Shown piece by piece: positions 53,551 through 61,617 of a stretch of DNA of 64,000 bases (the stretch's first letter is position 1; every line of letters begins with the position of its first letter). The DNA is from JAWLBY01 sp041687455 (GTDB lineage Bacteria; Pseudomonadota; Gammaproteobacteria; Xanthomonadales; Xanthomonadaceae). The stretch is from positions 110,255 to 174,254 of the forward strand of contig JAWLBY010000009.1 of NCBI GenBank assembly GCA_041687455.1, written 5' to 3'. The position numbers were made by a program, and so were the translations under genes. The notes under the pieces are model-generated. The model was not told the origin of the DNA. It did no database searches and worked only from the letters and a program-made list of their open reading frames with translations.

Positions 53551-54840
53551 ATGCACGGCATGTTCGAAGGCGCCGAGCCGGTAGCGGCCGACCCGATCCT
53601 CGGCCTGATGGCAGAGTTCGCACGCGATCCACGGCCGGACCGGATCGATCTCGGCGTCGGCGTCTACCGCAACGCCCACGGCCAGACCCCGATCATGGCA
53701 GCGGTGCGGCACGCCGAACGGCTGCGCCTGCGGCTCGAGGACAGCAAGGCCTACCTCGGCATGGCCGGCGACGACGGATTCAATCGTGCGATCGAGCGAC
53801 TGACACTGGCCGACAGCGACGCGCTGCAGGCACGCCGCGCGACCACGATCCAGACGCCGGGCGGCACCGCGGCGCTGCGAGTTGCCGCGGAGCTGGTCCG
53901 CGCACGCCGTCCGGAGTCGACCGTCTGGGTCAGCGACCCGACCTGGAACAACCATCCATCATTGTTTCGTGCAGCCGGACTGCCGGTGCGCAACTACCCG
54001 TATTTCGACGCCGAACAGGGCGCGCTGCGCTTCGATGCGATGCTCGCTGCACTGGCCGACGCCGCCGCCGGCGACGTGGTGTTGCTGCACGTCTGTTGCC
54101 ACAACCCGACCGGCGTCGATCCGAACCCACTGCAATGGCGGCGCCTGAGCGAACTGATCCGTTCTCGCCGGCTGCTGCCGCTGCTCGACATGGCCTATCA
54201 CGGCTTCGCCGACAGCCTCGACGACGACGCCGCCGGCTTGCGCCACCTGGTCGATGCGGTCGACGAACTGATCGTCTGCGTGTCGTGTTCGAAGACGTTC
54301 GGTCTGTATCGCGAGCGAACCGGCGCCTGCACGCTGGTCGCGCGCAACCGGCACGAGGCCGATGTCGCGCGTTCCCTGCTGCTCGGCGTGGTGCGCAATC
54401 TGTATTCGATGCCGCCGGCACACGGCGCCGCGCTGGTGCGGCTGATCCTCGACAGTCGCGAACTGACTGCGTCGTGGCGCGACGAACTGGACGCGATGCG
54501 GTGCCGGATCGGACAGGTGCGCCGGACCCTGGCCGAACGGCTGGGCGCCGCGACCGGTCGCGACTTCGATCATCTGGCCCGCCAGCACGGGCTGTTCTCG
54601 TTCCTCGGCGTCGGCGCCGACAGCATTCGCGCGCTGCGCGACCGGCATGCGGTCTATCTGGTCGACAGCGGCCGGATCAACATCGCCGGTCTCAACGACG
54701 ACAACCTCGAACCGTTCGTGCAGGCGGTCGCCGACGTGCTGCGCGGCGAGCATGCCGCGGCACCGCCGCGGCGGCGGCTCATGACCTCGGCAGCCAGCCG
54801 GGTGTCGTCGTCGATGTCGCAGACGATCGTCGGCCGGTAG
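53551..54840 (+). CDS. Aromatic amino acid / aspartate aminotransferase (class I, PLP)
   Basis: A 429-residue fold-type I aminotransferase of the AspC/TyrB branch. DLGVGVYRNAHGQTP, VSDPTWNNHPSLF, CCHNPTGVDP and LLDMAYHGFA are typical. The PLP lysine is Lys248 in SCSKTFGLYRER. It would convert tryptophan, phenylalanine or tyrosine to the 2-oxo acid, or aspartate to oxaloacetate. The enzyme core ends near AVADVL; the last 32 or so residues run into DNA that is antisense to an aldehyde dehydrogenase relic and have no family match. The start at 53551 follows AGGAACGACG. The convergent neighbour, a phenylpyruvate/indolepyruvate decarboxylase, points to an aromatic substrate. Confidence 0.9.
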   Translation: MHGMFEGAEPVAADPILGLMAEFARDPRPDRIDLGVGVYRNAHGQTPIMAAVRHAERLRLRLEDSKAYLGMAGDDGFNRAIERLTLADSDALQARRATTIQTPGGTAALRVAAELVRARRPESTVWVSDPTWNNHPSLFRAAGLPVRNYPYFDAEQGALRFDAMLAALADAAAGDVVLLHVCCHNPTGVDPNPLQWRRLSELIRSRRLLPLLDMAYHGFADSLDDDAAGLRHLVDAVDELIVCVSCSKTFGLYRERTGACTLVARNRHEADVARSLLLGVVRNLYSMPPAHGAALVRLILDSRELTASWRDELDAMRCRIGQVRRTLAERLGAATGRDFDHLARQHGLFSFLGVGADSIRALRDRHAVYLVDSGRINIAGLNDDNLEPFVQAVADVLRGEHAAAPPRRRLMTSAASRVSSSMSQTIVGR

Positions 54841-54952
54841 AACCAGCCCGCTCGGTCGAGCGGCGCACGCCGCACAGGATTGGCGCGCCGCACGCGGGCG
54901 TGGTCCCCCAGTGACGCCGGCACGCGGCGAACCGCATCGCGTTCTGCGGCAG
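54783..54952 (-). pseudogene. Relic of an aldehyde dehydrogenase gene
   Basis: Two adjoining minus-strand frames together read like the part of an aldehyde dehydrogenase that leads into the conserved EEIFGP motif. The first (54869-54952) has LPQNAMRF...ACGAPILCG. The second (54783-54866), shifted by a frame, has APLDRAGWFYRPTIVCDIDDD and TRLAAEV. This matches the family pattern GAxxLxGG...GxFxxPTxVxDxxxxxRLxxEE. One frameshift lies between the pieces, and both the catalytic Cys region and the true C terminus are absent. The gene tail is replaced by the end of the aminotransferase gene on the other strand. It would be the third enzyme of an indole-3-pyruvate pathway. Confidence 0.6.
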
Positions 54953-55068
54953 AGCGAACGTCACCGCAGGATCGATGCCGTTGCCGAGCGGCTGTGCCCG
55001 CCGGCCTCGCCGTCGCATCGGCCGTCGAACGTCAGGAACGTCAGCGTCATCGCTGCTGCGCTCATCGG

Positions 55069-56754
55069 TCAGGCCGCCACCAGCCCGCTGCGCCGGGCCG
55101 GCTCGCCGGCTGCGGATACGCTCGCCTGCGCATCGGCGCGCAGCGCCTTGATGCCGTCGGCGAAGCGGCGCAGCGTCGGCGTACTGTCGCCCGGCTGCAG
55201 CATCACTTCGATCAACTGGAAGCGGCCGCGGGTCGCGAACGCACGGTCGAGCGCCGCTTTCAGCTCGGCCCGCGAATGCACCCGCGCGGCGTCGCCGCCG
55301 AGCCCGCGGGCGAGCTCGGCGTAGTGCCAGTCGCCGAGGTCGGCGCAGCGGGTGTCCGGCTCGAACACGCGGATCATTTCCCAGGTCTGGTTGTTCAGCA
55401 CGATCACGATCGGATCCCAGCCGTAGCGTCGGCAGTTGCCGAGCTCGAAGCCGGTCATCTGGAATGCACCGTCGCCGACCAGCACGACGCTGCGCTGGCC
55501 GGTGGTGGCCTGGATGCCGAGCCCGGCCGGCACGCCGAAGCCCATCGACGCGTAGTAGCCCGGCGCGACCAGTGTGGTCGGCAGCAGCTCCATCGCGCAG
55601 AACAGGCAATCGCCGATGTCCGAGGCCAGCGCGAACGGACCGTGCACGCGGATCTGGTCGTTCAGCGCGCGGCTCAGGTCGGCGGCGGCGATCGGCGCCT
55701 CGTCGGCCACCAGTCCGGTCGGACACTCGCCGCACGGCGGCAGCACTGGCGCCGGCGCGGCGCGCTGCGGCAGTCGGGCCAGCAACGCATCAACCAGCGC
55801 GGCAAGCGGAATGTTGCGATAGACGTGATGCCCGATCCGCACCTCGCGACGCGCCGCGATCAACGCACGACGGAAGTCGAAGCGCCGCCGGCTGACGCCG
55901 AAATTGCTGTCGGACAGGATCGCGCCGAGCATCAGCGGCAGGTCGGACTCCTCGACCATCCGACTGATCTCGGGATTACCGGCGACGCCGAGGTAGGTGC
56001 CCAGCACCGGCAGGCCGGTCTCGGCCAGCAGGCCACGTCCCATGAAGGTCGTCACCACCGGGATCGCCAGCCGGCGCGCCAGTTCGGCCACCTGCGCCTC
56101 GAGCCGGTAGCGGCGCACCTCGACGTCGATCAGCAGCAGCGGCCGTTCGGCACGGGCGAGCCGGGCCAGCCATTCCTCGGCGCATTCGTCAACCGCGTCC
56201 GGATCGAACGTGCTCGGCGGCAGCAGCGGCACCGCGGCGCAGTCGCGTCGGGTCATGTCGCGCGGCAGTTCGATGAATACCGGTTGGGCGTACTCCCGGC
56301 ACGCCCGCAGCGCCCGCGCGATCAGGTCCGGTGCGCTGGCCGGGTCGTCGAGCCTGATCTGGTCGCAGGTGATCTCCTGGAAGATCCGGAACTGCGATTC
56401 GACCGAGCGCACCTGGTGGTGCAGTGCAAGCCCGGCCAGCGCCTCGTCGGTGCCGGGACTGCCGGCCACGACCACCAGTGGCGAGCGCTCGGCATAGGCA
56501 CCGGCCACCGCGTTGATCAGGTTCAGCGCACCGGCGCCGTAGGTCACCGCGACCACGCCGAGCCCGCAGTTCATCCGCGCCGCGGCATCGGCGGCGAAGC
56601 CGAGCGTCGGCTCGTGGCTGAGCGCGAACAGCGGCAACACGCCACTGTCTTCGATCTGACGAAAGAACGGCAGGATGAAGTCGCCGGGGATGCCGAAGAT
56701 TTCCCGGGCGCCATGCGCCTTCAGCGCATGCAGCAGGGCCAGTCCGAGTTGCAC
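55069..56754 (-). CDS. ipdC: Indolepyruvate/phenylpyruvate decarboxylase (ThDP-dependent)
   Basis: A 561-residue thiamine-diphosphate enzyme of the pyruvate decarboxylase group. The closest pattern known to me is Azospirillum-type IpdC/phenylpyruvate decarboxylase. It starts LALLHALKAHGAREIFGIPGDF, with the catalytic glutamate in ALSHEPTLGFAADA (Glu48). The diphosphate motif runs GDGAFQMTGFELGNC to IVLNNQTWE. It would turn indole-3-pyruvate or phenylpyruvate into the aldehyde plus CO2, a step to indole-3-acetate or phenylacetate. It starts with GTG at 56752-56754, with GGAG seven bases upstream. The convergent gene is an aromatic aminotransferase. Substrate preference is not settled by sequence. 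Confidence 0.87.
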   Translation of the reverse strand: MQLGLALLHALKAHGAREIFGIPGDFILPFFRQIEDSGVLPLFALSHEPTLGFAADAAARMNCGLGVVAVTYGAGALNLINAVAGAYAERSPLVVVAGSPGTDEALAGLALHHQVRSVESQFRIFQEITCDQIRLDDPASAPDLIARALRACREYAQPVFIELPRDMTRRDCAAVPLLPPSTFDPDAVDECAEEWLARLARAERPLLLIDVEVRRYRLEAQVAELARRLAIPVVTTFMGRGLLAETGLPVLGTYLGVAGNPEISRMVEESDLPLMLGAILSDSNFGVSRRRFDFRRALIAARREVRIGHHVYRNIPLAALVDALLARLPQRAAPAPVLPPCGECPTGLVADEAPIAAADLSRALNDQIRVHGPFALASDIGDCLFCAMELLPTTLVAPGYYASMGFGVPAGLGIQATTGQRSVVLVGDGAFQMTGFELGNCRRYGWDPIVIVLNNQTWEMIRVFEPDTRCADLGDWHYAELARGLGGDAARVHSRAELKAALDRAFATRGRFQLIEVMLQPGDSTPTLRRFADGIKALRADAQASVSAAGEPARRSGLVAA

Positions 56755-56813
56755 GGGTCGCTCCGGTGCGTGGGGTCGGCCTGCATCTTCGGACAGCGGT
56801 GCCGGCCGGCGAC

Positions 56814-56827
56814 CTGACCCAGGTCAG
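56814..56827 (-). promoter_or_regulatory. Dyad CTGAC-N4-GTCAG upstream of ipdC
   Basis: The dyad CTGACCCAGGTCAG lies about 60 bases before the ipdC start. The half-sites and four-base spacing are like CRP/FNR-family operators (TTGAC-N4-GTCAA type), with the outer base changed. No promoter is clear beside it. Confidence 0.35.
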
Positions 56828-56891
56828 TCGCCCGGCATCTCGGCGTCGCTTCGGCCGGGGCATCCGATCACGCGCATGGTTGCCGCGCGTC

Positions 56892-58178
56892 TCAGCGCCG
56901 CTTGTCGGCCGGCGCCTCGCAGTAGTACGTGACCCGCTCGCGCGGGCTCAGGTAATTGAACACGTCGCGCGGCAACAGTGCCGGCCGCAGGCTGCGCACG
57001 ATCCGCAGGTCCGGAAGATCGAGCAGGCGCAGGATCAACGCCGCTTCCTTCGGCACGTCCGGATCGTGCACCAGTACGTCCGGCCGCAACGGCTGCTCGG
57101 CATTGACCGACAGCACCAGTCCGATCCGCTCGTCGGACAATTCGACCAGGCTGCCCGGCGGATAGACACCGAGGCAGCGCACCAGCCGTCGCAGCAGCTC
57201 GTCGTCGTACCTGGTCCGCTCGCGCGCGAACATCTGCGACAGCGCTTCGTACGGCGTCAGCGCGGCCCGGATGTCGCTCGGATTGCACAGGTTGTCGTAG
57301 CGATTGGCGATCGCGACGATCCGCGCGAACAGCGTGATCTCCTTGCCCTGCAACCGGTCCGGATAGCCGCTGCCGTCGGCCAGCTCGTGGTGCTGGCCGA
57401 TCACCGCCAGGGCCGCCTCGGACAGGCCGAGCTTGCGACCGAGCTTGATGCCCTGCCTGCAGTGCGTCTCGAACAACGCCTGCTCGGCGCGGGTCAGAGC
57501 TTCGCGCTTGGCGAGGATCGGGTCGGGCAACTCGAGCTGACCGATGTCGTGGAACAGCGCGCCGAGCCCGAGCTGGTGCAGTTCGTCGGCACGCAGGTGC
57601 AGCGCGCGGCCGAGGATCATCGACAGCACCGCAACGTTCAGCGAATGGAAATAGACATCCTCGCCGAGCTGCTGGCTCATCGCGTGCAGCTTGACGTCGC
57701 CGCGGTCGAGCACGGTGTCGACCAGCGCGGTCACCAACTGGTCAGCGGCCTCGAACGCTTCGGCCGAGCGCGAATGGATGCTGCGGCTGATCGCCTTCAG
57801 CGTGTCGGCGGCCTTGACGAAGCGCCGTTCGACCTCGTCGATCTCGCGCCGGATCTGCGCCAGTTGTTCGATCCTCGCGCGTTTCTCGGCCAGCGCGGCG
57901 GCATGCGCCGCGCCTGGGCCATCGGCGGCCTCGGTGCTGATCGGCGGCGGCTCGTCGACGGCCTGCGCGGGCGCCGGCGGCAGCGGCGCGCAGTCGCTGC
58001 GTGCCGGGTCGAAGCGGATCCGTTCGAGGCCGAGCTCGCGCAGCGTGTCGAGCTGCTGCCGGGTGCGGATCTTGAAGCGGCTGAACGGAAACGGATGTTC
58101 CATCCACGGCAAGTCGACGTGTACGAACAGGCCGACGCAGAGCTGCTCGGGTCCGACATGGTTGTCGTCTGCCGCCAT
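56892..58178 (-). CDS. HD-GYP domain c-di-GMP phosphodiesterase with DUF3391 N terminus
   Basis: A 428-residue cytoplasmic protein. The N-terminal part (about residues 10-60, LCVGLFVHVDLPWMEHPF) is DUF3391. A helical linker (95-160) leads to an HD-GYP domain with HD at 210-211 (LFHDIGQLELP), HH at 263-264 and GYP at 271-273 in HHELADGSGYPDRL. All metal and signature residues are present, so hydrolysis of c-di-GMP to pGpG or GMP is expected. About 140 further residues follow (PPGSLVELSDERIGLVL..., a common C-terminal part). It lies next to another c-di-GMP module at 59.3-63.8 kb. Confidence 0.92.
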   Translation of the reverse strand: MAADDNHVGPEQLCVGLFVHVDLPWMEHPFPFSRFKIRTRQQLDTLRELGLERIRFDPARSDCAPLPPAPAQAVDEPPPISTEAADGPGAAHAAALAEKRARIEQLAQIRREIDEVERRFVKAADTLKAISRSIHSRSAEAFEAADQLVTALVDTVLDRGDVKLHAMSQQLGEDVYFHSLNVAVLSMILGRALHLRADELHQLGLGALFHDIGQLELPDPILAKREALTRAEQALFETHCRQGIKLGRKLGLSEAALAVIGQHHELADGSGYPDRLQGKEITLFARIVAIANRYDNLCNPSDIRAALTPYEALSQMFARERTRYDDELLRRLVRCLGVYPPGSLVELSDERIGLVLSVNAEQPLRPDVLVHDPDVPKEAALILRLLDLPDLRIVRSLRPALLPRDVFNYLSPRERVTYYCEAPADKRR

Positions 58179-58282
58179 CGTCGCTGTATCCGGTCAGGCC
58201 CGCTCCGTGCCGAGCGCGGATCGTGCGATGAAACCGCGCCGGCTGGCAATCGGCCGGCGAGCGGCAACCGGCGCCGGGCCGG

Positions 58283-59122
58283 TCAGCCGAAGCGCTGCCG
58301 CGCGGCAGCCGCGACTTCGGCAAACGCGCCGGCCAGTTGCGTGCGCGCGTCGCGGTCGAGCCAGTCCGGAATGCGCGCCTGCAGCCGCTGCAGCGTGGCG
58401 CGCGACAGCCTGCCATTCCAGCCGAACACGACCCGGTTGCTCATCCGCGGCTCGCGCACGACCAGCATGCGGTCCGTGCCGAACGCCTGGCGGATCCGCT
58501 CGATGTGGCTGTCGGGATCGAGGCAGTACAGATTGAATGCAACCACGCCGTCCGCGCCCAGCGCCGCCCGGCAGTCGTCATAGAAGCCCTGTGTCGACAG
58601 CGCCGGCGCAATGCCGTGGGCGTCGTAGCCGTCGACCAGCAGCAGGTCGATCTGGCCACGCCGCTCGCCTACCACCACGGCGCCATCGCCATGCACGACA
58701 CGGAACCGGTCGTCGTCCGGAGGAATCCGGAAGCGCCGGCGCAGCGCAATGACGTCGGCGCTGATCTCGACCACTTCGATCTGCAGCTCCGGGCAGTGCC
58801 GATGGCAGAACTTCGCCTGCGATCCGCCGCCGAGACCGATCATCAGCATGCGCCGCGGCGCCGGGTTCAGCAGCAGCGCGCCGAGCATCGTCCGCGTGTA
58901 ATCGACCAGCAGCGCCTCCGGCTGCCGTCGCAACATCCGGCTCTGCGCATCGGTGTCGCTGAACTGCAGCGTGACGTGACGCCAGGTGCGGCGAATGAAC
59001 GGCCGCGGCATCCGCGAGTCGGTGTCGTGTGCGCGGTTGCGGCCGAACAGGCGCAACAGCGCGTCGCGCCAGCGACGGTTGCTGTTCGGTGGCCGGCTTC
59101 CGGACGATTTCATCGCGCGCAT
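58283..59122 (-). CDS. Spermidine synthase-like methyltransferase-fold protein
   Basis: A 279-residue protein of the spermine/spermidine synthase family (Rossmann fold). The nucleotide site is MLMIGLGGGSQAKF, with VVEISADVI and DDRFRVVHGDGA after it. LLLVDGYDAHGIAP replaces the D-S-T-D-P-type gatekeeper motif of true spermidine synthase, so putrescine aminopropylation is doubtful. About 50 basic residues precede the domain. Two starts are close: ATG 59120-59122 (used here) and ATG 59111-59113. It is divergent from the YfiR-like gene. Function unknown. Confidence 0.82.
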   Translation of the reverse strand: MRAMKSSGSRPPNSNRRWRDALLRLFGRNRAHDTDSRMPRPFIRRTWRHVTLQFSDTDAQSRMLRRQPEALLVDYTRTMLGALLLNPAPRRMLMIGLGGGSQAKFCHRHCPELQIEVVEISADVIALRRRFRIPPDDDRFRVVHGDGAVVVGERRGQIDLLLVDGYDAHGIAPALSTQGFYDDCRAALGADGVVAFNLYCLDPDSHIERIRQAFGTDRMLVVREPRMSNRVVFGWNGRLSRATLQRLQARIPDWLDRDARTQLAGAFAEVAAAARQRFG

Positions 59123-59266
59123 GATGCCAGTACCGACCTCGCCCGACATCCGCCGATGTCGCCGTCGACCGTGACCGGTCACGCCGTTCCCGCCGTTGCC
59201 TCTGGCGGCAGACGCCGGTTGCCGGCACCATCGACGCCGACGACCGCACGATGCGGGCACGGTGGC

Positions 59267-59920
59267 ATGCAGACAGGTTCGCGCAGCACGGACAGGGGCG
59301 ACGACGGCACGGCGACGGCGCCGGGCGTCCGGCTGCCCGCGAGCGGATGCTGCCGCTTCCGCTGCGCGTGGGCCTCGGCGCTGCTGCTGGCACTCGCCAC
59401 CGCGACTGCACCGGCCTCGATCCCGGCGGCCGAACGGGTCGGCGAATTCCAGCTCAAGGCGGCGTTCCTGTTCCACCTGACCCACTTCGTCGAATGGCCG
59501 GCCGCGAGCTTCGCGTCGCCGGAGCAGCCGTTCCGGATCTGCCTGGTCGGCGGCGACCCGTTCGGTCCGGCGCTGCGCACGCTCGAGACCAAACACTACC
59601 AGCAGCGGCCGATCCGGATCGAAATTCTGGACGCCGGCGGCGACGTCCGGCTGTGCCAGATCGCCTACTTCAGCGGGCCGGTGCCGACGCATCTGCAAGC
59701 AGTGGCGGCCGGTCGCAGCGGATTGCCGATCCTGACCGTCGGCAGCGACGAGCGCTTCGCGGCGGATGGCGGCGTGCTGCGCTTCCTGTCCGAACGCGAA
59801 CGGCTGCGAATGGAGATCAACGCAGCGTCGGCGCGCGGCGCGCAACTGCGGATCAGCGCCAAGCTGTTCGAGGTCGCCGCCCGCGTGATCGACGGTGTCG
59901 ACGAAGGAACCCGCTCGTGA
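59267..59920 (+). CDS. YfiR-like periplasmic protein (DUF4154)
   Basis: A 217-residue exported protein. A long basic start leads to a signal sequence (about residues 30-56, ASALLLALATATAPASIPAA). The mature part is a DUF4154/YfiR domain: QLKAAFLFHLTHFVEWPA, FRICLVGGDPFGPAL, LCQIAYFSG, GLPILTVGS and LRMEINAASARGAQLRISAKL. In Pseudomonas, YfiR holds the CHASE8 domain of the cyclase YfiN in check under reducing or envelope-stress control. Here its stop overlaps the start of a CHASE8-type histidine kinase (GTGA), so it probably regulates that kinase instead. Confidence 0.9.
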   Translation: MQTGSRSTDRGDDGTATAPGVRLPASGCCRFRCAWASALLLALATATAPASIPAAERVGEFQLKAAFLFHLTHFVEWPAASFASPEQPFRICLVGGDPFGPALRTLETKHYQQRPIRIEILDAGGDVRLCQIAYFSGPVPTHLQAVAAGRSGLPILTVGSDERFAADGGVLRFLSERERLRMEINAASARGAQLRISAKLFEVAARVIDGVDEGTRS

Positions 59921-61509
59921 AGCGACGTCGCGCGCTGTCGATCCGGGTCAAGCTGGTGCTGGTCATCGTGGGCGTCAGCCTCGGCGGCATCGTCACGCTG
60001 GCACTGCTGACGATTTTCCTCGAGCAGCAGTCGGCGCGGCGGGTACTGGTCGACGAGGTGCGTTCGCTGGCGCAACTGGTCGCGAACCGCAGCGAAGCGG
60101 CGCTGGCGTTCCAGGATGCGACGCTGGCCGAGGAGAATGCCCGCGCACTGGCCGATCTCGGCCATATCGAAGCGACCTGCATCTACGACGAGCCCGGCGA
60201 ACTGTTCGCCCAGCACCGGGTCGCTGCAACCACCCGGCCGTGCCCGGTCGAGGCGCCAACGGCGAGCATCGAGCCGCTGCAGGATGCCAGCAGCCTGCAG
60301 GTAGTTCGTCCGATCGGTGACGGCGCGTCGCCGCTCGGCCATGTGCTGATCCGTGCGTCGCTGCTGCCGCTGCAGCGCCGCCTCGACGCGCAGTTGGCCG
60401 CGCACGCGGCGATCGCGGCCGGCGTCGGACTGGCTTCGCTGCTGCTGGCGCTGTGGTTGCAGCGGCTGGTCTCGGTGCCGCTCAGCGAGGTCCGCGACGT
60501 GGCGTCGCGGATCATCGACAGCGGCGATTACTCGGTCCGAGCGCCGGTGCGCGCCGGCGACGAGATCGGCGACCTGGCCGACAGCTTCAACCGGATGCTC
60601 GGTGAGATCGATGCACAGAACCGCGCGCTGACCGAACTGAACACGCATCTCGAGGACAGCGTGCGCGAACGCACCGCCGACCTGAGCAACGCGCTCGACA
60701 CGCTGCAGCGCGCCCAGGACGAACTGATCCGCTCCGAAAAGATGGCAGCACTGGGCTCGCTGGTGGCCGGCGTCGCACACGAGTTGAACACGCCGATCGG
60801 CAACGCGCTGATGGTCGCGACGACGATCGAGGACCACAGCCGGGGACTGCTCGACGCCGCCGAGCGCAACACACTGCGCCGCTCGCAGTTGCAGGCGTTC
60901 CTGGCGCAGATCGGCGAGGCCAGCTCGTTGATGAGCCGCAACCTGGCCCGCGCCCACGACCTGGTCGGCAGCTTCAAGCAGGTCGCTGTCGACCAGACCA
61001 GCGCCAAGCGACGCAGCTTCGAGCTGGTGGAAGTGATCGAGGAAACACTGACCACGTTGCGGCCGATGCTGAAGCAGACCGGCTTCACGATCGACAACCG
61101 GGTGCCGGCCGGCATCCGGCTGGACAGCTTTCCGGGCGCGCTCGGCCAGATCCTGACCAACCTGGTCAACAACGCGACGCTGCATGCGTTCGCCGGCCGC
61201 GACCACGGCTGCATGAGGATCGAGGCCGAAACCTCCATCGGTGCCGGCCGGCGCGTGCGGATCCGCTTTTCCGACGACGGTGTCGGCATGAGCGACGAAA
61301 CCCGCAGGCGTGCGTTCGATCCGTTCTTCACCACCCGGCTCGGCCAGGGCGGCTCCGGACTCGGACTGAGCCTGGTGTTCAACATGGCGACCGGCGTGCT
61401 CGGTGGCAAGGTCGACCTGCACAGTCGACCGGGCGAAGGCACCACCGTCGAGCTCGACCTGCCGCTGACGGCACCGGACCTGCGCGCCGGCGAGGAAGTC
61501 GCGGCATGA
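59917..61509 (+). CDS. Histidine kinase with CHASE8-type periplasmic sensor
   Basis: A 530-residue inner-membrane kinase. Membrane helix 1 is at about residues 10-34 and helix 2 at 163-184. Between them is a periplasmic domain of YfiN/CHASE8 type (LVANRSEAALAFQDATLAEE, then IYDEPGELFAQH). HAMP (about 182-235) and a coiled coil follow. The phospho-histidine is His288 in LVAGVAHELNTPIGNAL. The ATPase part has LVNNATLHAF, FSDDGVGMSD and GSGLGLSLVFNM. It starts at GTG 59917, with AAGGAA upstream. With YfiR in front and a REC-EAL protein behind, it looks like the middle part of a c-di-GMP signalling chain. Confidence 0.9.
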   Translation: MKRRRALSIRVKLVLVIVGVSLGGIVTLALLTIFLEQQSARRVLVDEVRSLAQLVANRSEAALAFQDATLAEENARALADLGHIEATCIYDEPGELFAQHRVAATTRPCPVEAPTASIEPLQDASSLQVVRPIGDGASPLGHVLIRASLLPLQRRLDAQLAAHAAIAAGVGLASLLLALWLQRLVSVPLSEVRDVASRIIDSGDYSVRAPVRAGDEIGDLADSFNRMLGEIDAQNRALTELNTHLEDSVRERTADLSNALDTLQRAQDELIRSEKMAALGSLVAGVAHELNTPIGNALMVATTIEDHSRGLLDAAERNTLRRSQLQAFLAQIGEASSLMSRNLARAHDLVGSFKQVAVDQTSAKRRSFELVEVIEETLTTLRPMLKQTGFTIDNRVPAGIRLDSFPGALGQILTNLVNNATLHAFAGRDHGCMRIEAETSIGAGRRVRIRFSDDGVGMSDETRRRAFDPFFTTRLGQGGSGLGLSLVFNMATGVLGGKVDLHSRPGEGTTVELDLPLTAPDLRAGEEVAA

Positions 61510-61557
61510 GCGGGCCAGCGTCGTCGCCGCCGTCGTCTCGCTGTCCGGCTTGCCCGC

Positions 61558-61563
61558 TATACT
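61558..61563 (+). promoter_or_regulatory. Possible -10 box of the REC-EAL gene
   Basis: TATACT lies 55 bases before the chosen start of the regulator gene, in the 108-base gap after the kinase. A weak -35 (GTCTCG-like) is 17 to 18 bases upstream. It could give the regulator its own promoter. Confidence 0.4.
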
Positions 61564-61617
61564 CGACCGGGGCTACGAGTGCACGGTCATGAGCGCGACG
61601 CAGGACGAGGCTGGGGC

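Noticed and set aside
54961..55065. 34-codon open frame just after ipdC on the minus strand
   Set aside because: Too short, with no recognisable motif, and partly lies on the dehydrogenase relic; no ribosome site of note.
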